Below, piece by piece: positions 12,577 through 18,322 of a stretch of DNA of 18,322 bases (its first letter is position 1; the number at the start of each line of letters is the position of its first letter). A model generated the notes under the pieces. The model did no database searches. It saw nothing but the letters and a program-made list of their open reading frames with translations, and was not told the origin of the DNA. Origin of the DNA: JBFHRE01 sp036745195 (GTDB taxonomy: Bacteria > Actinomycetota > Acidimicrobiia > Spongiisociales > ZC4RG35); the NCBI GenBank assembly GCA_036745195.1, contig DAIOGO010000047.1, forward strand, positions 1 through 18,322, read 5' to 3'. Made by a program: the position numbers and the translations under genes.

Positions 12577-15468
12577 TCACGGGGCCGATTCAATCAGACC
12601 GTGATCAACCGCGAACATCGCTGCCTGTGTTCGGTTGGTGCTGCCGGTCTTCATGAGGATTGCCCGCACATGGTTGGCGGCGGTGTTGACACTGATTAGC
12701 AACTCGTCGGCAATCTCTCGATTGCTCTTTCCACCGGCCAGGAGTCTGATCACGTCGATCTCGCGGCCCGAGAGCACGCTTTCGGACTTTGGCGAATGGC
12801 GGGTCGGAAGGTCGGATTCGAGAGGGATCCGGCGGCGGAGCCCGATCCTTTCGGCGATCGCCCGGCCCTCGGATCGAAGGGCGTCGGCGCGGGTGTGATC
12901 GCCGATCGAATCGAGGTGGGCGGCAAACGACAGAAGCGTCTCAGCCTCGTGGAGAACCGAACCGATGCGGCGATCCATCGCCAGCGCCGACTCGAAGAGT
13001 CCAGTGGCCGATGGGAGTCCCAACACATGATCGAGCAAAGCCAGAAACCGGTCGGCGCTCCCGAGGGGCATCACCAGATGGCCCGCCATCAAGTTGGTCC
13101 CTGCAAACGGAGCCAGCACGACCTTCATCCTCTCGGCACTTGGAATGTCGCCCAGCAGGGCAATCGCCTCCACCGCAAACACGGCCACGGCACTCCATTG
13201 GGCGGAGATGACCGTGGTTGATTCACAGAACCCGATGGCTGCCGGCAGCAATTCGGCACACTGGGACCGCATCCCGAGTTCGGTGTACACGGCCAGCATG
13301 CCCGGTCTCCAGCCACCGGCGGTTCCGGCCGCTTCGACCAGTTCAACCGGGAGATTCTGGATCCGCCCGGTGGCTCGCTCGATAGCAAACATCTGCATTC
13401 CGAAGACGCCCTCAACACCGTTGTGCTGGAACTCGAGTCCCGCCGCACGAATCCGATGGGCCTCTTGGCGGGCTGCCTCGAGGTGCCCGTGGAGCAGCAT
13501 CTCGGTGAGCGCGACACAGCCGGCCGCCAGCCCCATGATCGGCTGGCCGATGAATTCGGCCAGCCACTGGCAGAGCTCGATCCTCTCCCACATTTCCTGG
13601 TGTCCGAGTCTGTAGGCGGCAGTCGTCCCGATGGCGAGAGCCAGGCCGGCTTGGATCGGCTTGTCAGAAGGCTCGATGAGGTCGTACAGCTCAAACGTTC
13701 GGTCGTATTGAAGACGAAGGTCCTCCGGCCGTGCCATCCCGTGGATGACGGTGGCCAGCGCGTGTGCGATCAGCTCGGGGTCGCCTCTTTCCCGCGCCCC
13801 GGCCAGGGCGAGTTCACCGACCCGCTGGGACTCGACCACTGCACCGGACATCCTCAACGCCCGGCCGATGCTGGCGAGCGCCTTCAAATAGAGCGGGGTT
13901 CCTTCGGGAAGAGCCCGGAGAGCTCTCATCAGCAGTTCGACCGACCCCTCTGGATCGGCGCTCTGGGCGGTCGAATCCTCGTATCCGATCGCTGCCCTTG
14001 CCAGGGTTTCCGGGTCGCCCGATTCGGCTAGTTCCTCATACAGGCGGCGGGCAGAGTCCAACAACCCGGCATAGATCAAGCTGCTGGCAGACTCGAACAG
14101 CAGCTCGGTCGACTCGGCGGGCGCGGCGAGTCGGGCCGCCCGCTCGAATCCGGATGCAGCCTCTTGATGGGCAAGACCATGACGGGCGGCGTGGGCGCTG
14201 AGGGCGAGATACTTGACAGCCTGGGGAGCGAACCCGAGCGGAGCGGCTTCGGAGTAATGGTGAGCGAGGGCCGCCAACGTTTCCGGTGTGCGACGTGGGA
14301 CTTGTTCCAGTGCCGCTGCCACCTCGGCGTGGATCTTCGCTCGGCGATGTCGTGGCATCCGTTCGATCACCGCCTGGCGGGTGAGGGAGTGTCGGAAGGA
14401 GAATCCGGCTCCCGCCTCGTCCATCAACCCGAACTCGACCGCTGCGTCGAGCGCTTCCAGCACGGATTCCGGCTCCAGCTTGCCGGCTGCGATCAAGAGA
14501 CCGGGCTCGACTGTGAGTCCGGCGACAGCCGCTCGCTCGATCACTTCGACAACCCCCGCCGGGAGGGTCTGGAGTCTCAACTCCAACATGTCGCGAACCG
14601 TCGCCGGGGCACGCAGGGCGCGAGCGATGAGGGCATCCCGCCCGCCCTGGCGAGCCAGGTCCCGCCATGTCTCGACGATCAGGAACGGGTTGCCTCCGGT
14701 CAGGTCTCGCAGGATTGCGGCGGGTTGGCGCGCTTCTGCCGCCGGGATCCCAGCGGTCTCGACCAGGTACTGAATGATCTCGCCCGTCTCCAAACCTGGG
14801 AGGTCCATTCGCGAAACCCAGGAGAGGCCGTAGAGATCAGCGATCATCGACGTCAGCTCCCCAGTGCGGTCCGGAGCGGTGGTTCGGTGCGTCCCGACGA
14901 TGAGCAACTGCTCGCGCCCAGTGGCGTTGACGAGGTAGCTGAGCAGCTGGCGAGTCTGAGGCCCGGCCCAGTGGAGATCCTCCAGGACGAGGACGACCGG
15001 CCATAGCTCTCCCAGTCGCCGGATCAGATCGACGGTTGCCTTGAAGAGAGCCAGCGGGTCTTCGACGGCGCCAGGTGAGTTGCCTCGGGCCGCGAGGGGC
15101 GAGAGTCGGCCGCTCAAGATCGACAACTGGTCGATCGTCTGCTCCTCGAGTCCTTCGATCCCGGAGGGCTCGAGAGCGGCGAAGAGTTGGTCGAGTATCT
15201 CCACCATCGGTTGCATCGGGTAGCCGAGATCTCGACTGTTGCCGCCGTGGAGCACGAGTGCCCCGTCCTCGAAGCAGGCCGAAGCCACCTCGCCAACCAG
15301 CCGGCTCTTGCCAGCACCAGGGTCACCGCCGATGAAGACGGTATGCCCGTGTCGCGACTTCACCGACTCCCAAATCTCCGAAAAGCGCCGGAGCTCGATT
15401 CTCCTGCCAACGAACGCCGAGTCAGGGAGAAAGATTGCCTGGGGGAACGGCGGCCGGGTCTCGACCAT
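12577..15468 (-). CDS. LAL-type LuxR-family regulator with N-terminal AAA/NTPase domain
   Basis: This 963-aa cytoplasmic regulator starts with an ATPase module: FVGRRIEL (19-26), Walker A GGDPGAGKS (47-55), Walker B VVLVLEDLHW (158-167) and the later GGNPFL motif usual for this family. A long helical, TPR-like middle follows (about 370-890). The C-terminus (898-963) is a LuxR helix-turn-helix that begins LSGREIDVIRLLAGGKSNREIA. Members of this class (MalT and actinobacterial LAL proteins) bind ATP and an inducer before activating genes. The target here is unknown. The ATG at 15468 has no ribosome site, but TAGAGT is placed for a leaderless start. It converges on the sigma operon with 16 bp between the stops and diverges from the DUF4242 gene. 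Confidence 0.95.
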   Translation of the reverse strand: MVETRPPFPQAIFLPDSAFVGRRIELRRFSEIWESVKSRHGHTVFIGGDPGAGKSRLVGEVASACFEDGALVLHGGNSRDLGYPMQPMVEILDQLFAALEPSGIEGLEEQTIDQLSILSGRLSPLAARGNSPGAVEDPLALFKATVDLIRRLGELWPVVLVLEDLHWAGPQTRQLLSYLVNATGREQLLIVGTHRTTAPDRTGELTSMIADLYGLSWVSRMDLPGLETGEIIQYLVETAGIPAAEARQPAAILRDLTGGNPFLIVETWRDLARQGGRDALIARALRAPATVRDMLELRLQTLPAGVVEVIERAAVAGLTVEPGLLIAAGKLEPESVLEALDAAVEFGLMDEAGAGFSFRHSLTRQAVIERMPRHRRAKIHAEVAAALEQVPRRTPETLAALAHHYSEAAPLGFAPQAVKYLALSAHAARHGLAHQEAASGFERAARLAAPAESTELLFESASSLIYAGLLDSARRLYEELAESGDPETLARAAIGYEDSTAQSADPEGSVELLMRALRALPEGTPLYLKALASIGRALRMSGAVVESQRVGELALAGARERGDPELIAHALATVIHGMARPEDLRLQYDRTFELYDLIEPSDKPIQAGLALAIGTTAAYRLGHQEMWERIELCQWLAEFIGQPIMGLAAGCVALTEMLLHGHLEAARQEAHRIRAAGLEFQHNGVEGVFGMQMFAIERATGRIQNLPVELVEAAGTAGGWRPGMLAVYTELGMRSQCAELLPAAIGFCESTTVISAQWSAVAVFAVEAIALLGDIPSAERMKVVLAPFAGTNLMAGHLVMPLGSADRFLALLDHVLGLPSATGLFESALAMDRRIGSVLHEAETLLSFAAHLDSIGDHTRADALRSEGRAIAERIGLRRRIPLESDLPTRHSPKSESVLSGREIDVIRLLAGGKSNREIADELLISVNTAANHVRAILMKTGSTNRTQAAMFAVDHGLIESAP

Positions 15469-15474
15469 TCAATT

Positions 15475-15480
15475 ACTCTA
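15475..15480 (-). promoter_or_regulatory. Candidate -10 element for leaderless transcription of the LAL regulator gene
   Basis: Read on the minus strand, TAGAGT is followed by 6 nt and the ATG, so transcription would start at the A of the start codon. No Shine-Dalgarno site is present. No good -35 is visible, as is common for actinobacterial leaderless promoters. Confidence 0.55.
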
Positions 15481-15556
15481 AGCGGCGAGGTTGAAGGCGG
15501 GACATGCGTTTCCCGCAACGAAGCGGGTTGCCCGTCGCACTGCAAGTGAGGTCGTC

Positions 15557-15829
15557 ATGCCGATCTTCCTGATCGAACGACAGTTTGCCGAAGAGCTTCA
15601 GTTGGAACTCGAGGCAGTCGAGGGACTCAACCGCATCAACGACGAGGAAGGCATCCGCTGGCTGTACAGCTTCCTGTCGCAAGATCTTCGGAAGACCTAC
15701 TGCATCTACGAGGCTCCCAACGTCGAGCAGATCCGCAACGCGGCCGTTCGTGCCGGGCTTCCCGCCGACGTGATCATCGAACTGACCGGGCGAATCGAGA
15801 ACACCGGAGCCCTGACCAGCATCGTATAG
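15557..15829 (+). CDS. DUF4242 protein, SCO4226-like (reported nickel-binding family)
   Basis: This 90-aa cytoplasmic protein matches the small ferredoxin-like DUF4242 family by its pattern: MPIFLIERQF at the start, WLYSFLSQD (35-43), KTYCIYEAP (46-54) and AAVRAGLPAD (62-71). A Streptomyces member, SCO4226, was reported to bind nickel. In family members I recall, a His often sits where Tyr37 is found, so metal binding should not be assumed. The ATG at 15557 has GAGG 5 nt upstream and begins the conserved domain. A frame open from 15491 adds 22 basic, non-conserved residues and was not used. It is divergent from the LAL regulator across 88 bp, so that regulator is a plausible controller. Confidence 0.85.
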   Translation: MPIFLIERQFAEELQLELEAVEGLNRINDEEGIRWLYSFLSQDLRKTYCIYEAPNVEQIRNAAVRAGLPADVIIELTGRIENTGALTSIV

Positions 15830-16188
15830 GCCATCCGGGAGTAGTCAGATCTGATCATCGTGCGCGATGGGATCACCCGGAAGAAATCGGCGAATTCTGG
15901 TCATGTGCCATGGGCCGGTCCGGTGTACGTTCGGAGGGTCCACAGGAGCTGAGACCCCCGTCGGGCTGACGAGGCCCGCGACTCGGTGATCCGCTGGTGA
16001 AGACCAACCCAATCGTCGGGTGTTCATTCAAGGCGCCCCAAAGCAGAAGGGAACACACATGACAGAGAGCCGACCCCTCTTGACCGGTTCTTGACATGCC
16101 TGTGGCACGGTCTATCGCTCCAAAGCATGGAGGTGAAGCCTCGAGGGGACCCAGGAGTCAATGTCCGTTGTAGAGAGAAGGGCAGATC
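15830..16188. other. 359-bp non-coding stretch between DUF4242 and the secreted cupin
   Basis: No convincing gene is present on either strand. The left part holds an imperfect hairpin (15852-15875, TGATCATCG against CGATG-GG-ATCA, 4-nt loop, no U-tract) that may end the DUF4242 transcript. The right part holds a candidate promoter. The middle (about 15880-16080) shows nothing I can name; a small RNA cannot be excluded. Confidence 0.6.
16091..16118 (+). promoter_or_regulatory. Candidate promoter of the secreted-protein cluster, with internal palindrome
   Basis: A consensus TTGACA (16091-16096) is followed after 16 bp by TATCGC (16113-16118), a weak -10. The spacer starts with the perfect palindrome TGCCTGTGGCA (16097-16107), which could be a repressor site. 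The start point would be near 16125, leaving a leader of about 65 nt. Confidence 0.5.
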
Positions 16189-16662
16189 ATGAAGCGAAGG
16201 AACACAATCGTGATGGCAGGGGTGGCGGCCCTGATCGCGGTGACCGCGGCAGCCGCGTGGGCGACACCATCGATCGGGTTCGTCGGCACAAATGTGTCGG
16301 TCGGGCGTTTCCAGGAGATGGACGTCAAGACCAAGGACGAGAGCGGCCACAGCGTCAAGCTCAAAACCCAAGGGGAAAGCGACGTCTACGTGGTGAGTAA
16401 CACCTTTGCTCCCGGTGGCGAGAGTGGCTGGCACACCCACCCGGGGCCGAGCCTGATCACCGTGAAGTCGGGCACGATCACCGCCTATGAGGACGACTGC
16501 ACCTCGGTGGTGTACGAGGCCGGAGAGGGCTTCGTCGACTCCGGCGACGGTCATCCACACAACCTGCGAAACGAGACGACGTCCGAGGCGGTGACCGTGG
16601 CGGTTCAGATCCTCCCGGCCGGCGCCCCACGCCGGATCGATGCTCCGGCTCCCGACTGCTGA
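16189..16662 (+). CDS. Exported cupin-domain protein
   Basis: This 157-aa protein has a Sec signal peptide: a basic MKRR start, a hydrophobic core (about 6-23) and a likely cut after AWA (residue 25). The mature part is one cupin barrel (about 60-142). Candidate metal ligands are His82 and His84 (WHTHPGP) and His122 and His124 (GHPHNLRN), but the Glu of the classical first motif is not in its usual place. Cys104 and the terminal Cys157 could form a disulfide. The ATG at 16189 has GAGAAGG about 9 nt upstream. It is followed after 47 bp by another exported protein and is probably in the same transcript. The function of the cupin outside the cell is unknown. Confidence 0.87.
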   Translation: MKRRNTIVMAGVAALIAVTAAAAWATPSIGFVGTNVSVGRFQEMDVKTKDESGHSVKLKTQGESDVYVVSNTFAPGGESGWHTHPGPSLITVKSGTITAYEDDCTSVVYEAGEGFVDSGDGHPHNLRNETTSEAVTVAVQILPAGAPRRIDAPAPDC

Positions 16663-16709
16663 ATCCGTTTGGCATGTGAAATTTCGATGATCGACAGAGG
16701 AGGTTGCAG

Positions 16710-17003
16710 ATGAGGAAATGGATTGGAGCAGCGATGGCGGTGGCGGCGTTGAGCGTCCCACTGCCTGCAATCGCCGAAGATCTGGAAGGTGGTTGTCCGG
16801 GTGGCTACGACCTGGTCACCGTGGATTCGATGCTGGCGCTCGGCCACACCATCACCGAGGAGCGGGTCGACGGGAACGGGGCGTTCGATGGCTGGTACTG
16901 CATCCACGAGCTTCCGCACGCGGCGTGGGCGTGGTTTGGCGGTTGGCAGCCGGGCTATCCCGAGACGTTGAAGCTGTTCCGGGACAACGAGACGCCCCGC
17001 TGA
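16710..17003 (+). CDS. Small secreted protein of unknown function
   Basis: This 97-aa product has a signal peptide (MRKW start, hydrophobic core 5-19, cut likely after AIA at residue 22), leaving about 75 residues. The mature part has two Cys residues (29 and 64) that probably pair, and the stretch VDGNGAFDGWYC (53-64), reminiscent of the DxNGDGxxC motif of small exported actinobacterial proteins. The rest is rich in Trp and Gly. I do not recognise a named family with confidence. The ATG at 16710 has an excellent GAGGAGG 6 nt upstream, which rules out the TTG at 16704. Confidence 0.8.
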   Translation: MRKWIGAAMAVAALSVPLPAIAEDLEGGCPGGYDLVTVDSMLALGHTITEERVDGNGAFDGWYCIHELPHAAWAWFGGWQPGYPETLKLFRDNETPR

Positions 17004-17018
17004 GCGGGTTGAACGGAT

Positions 17019-17068
17019 GGGCCACCTCGGGCGACCCCGCAGTGCCGGGGGACGACCCGAGGTGGCCC
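17019..17068 (+). promoter_or_regulatory. Long intercistronic hairpin ahead of the ScyD/ScyE-like gene
   Basis: Perfect 13-bp arms (17019-17031 and 17056-17068, GGGCCACCTCGGG and its complement) enclose a 24-nt region that itself pairs CCCCG (17035-17039) with CGGGG (17046-17050). It lies 15 bp after the small-protein stop and 30 bp before the next start. No U-run follows. It may be an mRNA stabiliser, a partial terminator or an attenuator between these genes. Confidence 0.8.
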
Positions 17069-17098
17069 CGAAGACCGGATCGTGACAAGGAGAATGAG

Positions 17099-18076
17099 AT
17101 GAATCGAGTATCGAAGAGGTTCGTGTTGGTGGCGATCGCCACACTGTTGCTGCTGCCAACGGCGGGGAGTGCGGGCGCGTCGTCGGGGGAGGCCACGGCC
17201 ACCCTGGTGGCGTCGGGTCTGGGAGGCGGGTTTGGAACCGGGGTCGGCCCGGGTGGCGATGTGTATGTCGCCGAGGGACCGCTGGGGAGGATCTCGCGGT
17301 TCGATCCCAAAACCGGCGAGGTGTCCACCTTCGCCGGTGGACTTCCCGCCGCCCTTCCGTACATCGGGATTGGTGGAGTTGCGGACGTGGCGTTCATAGG
17401 GAGCACCGCCTACTTCCTGGTGACCCTCGCCGGTGTGGAGTTGGGCGGCACAGCCAAATCCGGTTTGTACCGCCTGGACGGTCCGTCGAGTTACACCCTG
17501 ATCGCCGATATCGGGGCATATTCGGCGGCCAACCCGCCGAACACCAGCTACTTCGTGTCCGAGGGCCTCCAGTACTCGCTGGAGGCCTACCGGGGTGGCT
17601 TCCTGGTCGCGGACGGCCACCACAACCGGGTGCTGCATGTGACGCTGGACGGGGCGATCGAGGAGGTGATCGCCCTCGAAAACGTGGTTCCTGTCGGCCT
17701 GGAGGTGTGGGGCAACACCGTCTACCTGGCACTGGCCGGCCCGGTCCCGCACCTGCCCGAAGATGGAAAGGTGGTCTCGTTCTCACCTGACGGGTCGGGC
17801 ATGACCACGGTTGCTGCCGGTTCTCCCCTCCTCACGGACGTGGAACGAGGAAGAGGAACGTCGATGTATGCCCTCTCGCAGGGAGTGTTCACACCCGGCA
17901 ACCCGGAGGGTTCACCTGCCAACCCCGGCACCGGGTCCTTTCTTCGGTTGAACGACGGTGGCGGCTTCACCGTGCTGGTCGAGGAGCTGGATCGGCCCAC
18001 CTCGTTCGAACTCCTCGGAGACAGCGCCTACGTCTACACCCTCACCGGAGAACTCTGGCGAATCGACGGGATCTGA
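17099..18076 (+). CDS. Exported ScyD/ScyE-family-like beta-propeller protein
   Basis: This 325-aa protein has a signal peptide (basic MNRVSKR, hydrophobic core 8-20, cut likely after AGA, about residue 27). The mature part resembles the ScyD/ScyE family and NHL or SMP-30-type propellers: repeated short units with GPGGDVYVAEGPLGRISRFD (about 50-69), GGFLVADGHHNRVLHV (166-181) and GNTVYLALAG (205-214). ScyD and ScyE are known from the cyanobacterial scytonemin cluster, but most members elsewhere have no known role, and none of the scytonemin genes is seen here. The ATG at 17099 has AAGGAG 6 nt upstream. It is the last gene of the exported-protein series and is followed by a strong terminator. 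Confidence 0.88.
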   Translation: MNRVSKRFVLVAIATLLLLPTAGSAGASSGEATATLVASGLGGGFGTGVGPGGDVYVAEGPLGRISRFDPKTGEVSTFAGGLPAALPYIGIGGVADVAFIGSTAYFLVTLAGVELGGTAKSGLYRLDGPSSYTLIADIGAYSAANPPNTSYFVSEGLQYSLEAYRGGFLVADGHHNRVLHVTLDGAIEEVIALENVVPVGLEVWGNTVYLALAGPVPHLPEDGKVVSFSPDGSGMTTVAAGSPLLTDVERGRGTSMYALSQGVFTPGNPEGSPANPGTGSFLRLNDGGGFTVLVEELDRPTSFELLGDSAYVYTLTGELWRIDGI

Positions 18077-18097
18077 GTCGAGAGGTGATTGTAAGAC

Positions 18098-18130
18098 GGA
18101 GGCCCCCCCGGTGGCAGGGGGCCTCCTCTT
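18098..18130. terminator. Strong bidirectional terminator between convergent genes
   Basis: Arms of 10 bp (GGAGGCCCCC at 18098-18107 and GGGGGCCTCC at 18117-18126) flank a 9-nt loop. TCTTGTGT follows on the plus strand and GTCTTACA on the minus strand. It lies 21 bp past the ScyD/ScyE-like stop and just past the stop of the minus-strand WD40 gene, so it can serve both. Confidence 0.85.
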
Positions 18131-18136
18131 GTGTGG

Positions 18137-18322
18137 TCACGGTTCCGGGTAGACCGAACAGTCGGTGTCCTCGGGGAGGTAACGCCGGCATTCGTCGAAA
18201 TTGAAATCACGGAAGGTGCGGGACCGGGCAATGTTCACCAGTTCTTCTTCGTCGAGTGGCATCCGGAGGATCACACCCCCTTCGACTTCGTAGTAGAGGT
18301 GGCGACCGTCCGGGCTGAAGGC
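18137..18322 (-). CDS. C-terminal end of a WD40-repeat protein (cut by window edge)
   Basis: The last 61 residues and TGA stop of a minus-strand gene are present; the start lies beyond the right edge. The tail opens with FSPDGRHLYYE, a typical WD40 blade, then VILRMPLDEEELVNIARSRT. It ends with DECRRYLPEDTDC, which matches the ECRRYL...C tail common in actinobacterial WD40 proteins and SARP- or BTAD-type regulators. It may therefore be a large regulator or a kinase-linked WD40 protein, but the N-terminal domains are not in view. Confidence 0.82.
   Translation of the reverse strand, partial: AFSPDGRHLYYEVEGGVILRMPLDEEELVNIARSRTFRDFNFDECRRYLPEDTDCSVYPEP

Noticed and set aside
13423..15006. Several plus-strand open frames opposite the LAL regulator
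   Set aside because: They overlap a conserved ATPase-LuxR gene and show no domain, start signal or ribosome site.
15512..15527. Short hairpin CCCGC-AACGAA-GCGGG between the LAL and DUF4242 genes
   Set aside because: A 5-bp stem is expected by chance at this GC content, and it has no U-tract or clear placement.
16718..17098. In-frame upstream extension of the ScyD/ScyE-like gene
   Set aside because: It would run through the small secreted protein gene in another frame and through the 17019-17068 hairpin. The ATG at 17099 has a good ribosome site and starts a proper signal peptide.

Overview
The window reads as chromosomal DNA of a high-GC Gram-positive bacterium. GC-rich codon use, frequent GTG and TTG starts, two apparently leaderless genes, a large ATPase-LuxR (LAL-type) regulator, a WD40 tail of the kind seen in actinobacterial regulators, and a fused two-ATPase peptide transporter all point to Actinomycetota. 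An Acidimicrobiia-like lineage is my best guess, but I cannot prove it from the sequence. No rRNA, tRNA, CRISPR array, transposase or phage gene was recognised.

Region 1 (about 97-8590). Seven minus-strand genes appear to form one operon, read right to left: a His-rich CDF metal exporter, a fused oligopeptide/nickel-type ABC ATPase, a lipoprotein solute-binding protein, two permeases, a cupin, and a cytoplasmic-looking HExxH (metzincin-like) protease. Gaps are short or are overlaps (ATGA and an 8-nt overlap), and a possible terminator follows the protease. A Fur-family regulator diverges from the exporter. The intergenic region holds an imperfect 24-bp palindrome that covers the -35 element of a good candidate promoter for the whole operon. 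The simplest reading is a metal- or metal-chelate-responsive transport island under its own Fur-type repressor. A perfect 15-bp hairpin between the binding-protein and permease genes probably sets unequal expression.

Region 2 (about 9109-12560, plus strand). A double-hotdog thioesterase-like gene is followed by an ECF-type sigma factor gene. The sigma gene has a candidate self-recognised promoter (GTCACA, 16 bp, TGTC) and overlaps by 8 nt a one-pass membrane protein. The outer part of that protein is three copies of a Cys-containing, NTF2/SnoaL-like repeat. This looks like a sigma factor paired with an unusual membrane partner, possibly its anti-sigma factor or sensor, and it is the best candidate here for an undescribed system.

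Region 3 (12577-15829). A 963-aa LAL-type LuxR regulator on the minus strand converges on the sigma operon. Divergent from it is a 90-aa DUF4242 (SCO4226-like, reported nickel-binding) protein.

Region 4 (15830-18322). After a 359-bp non-coding stretch with a candidate promoter come three exported proteins on the plus strand: a cupin, a 97-aa small secreted protein and a ScyD/ScyE-like beta-propeller. A 13-bp-arm hairpin separates the last two. The series ends in a strong bidirectional terminator shared with a convergent, truncated WD40-protein gene at the right edge.
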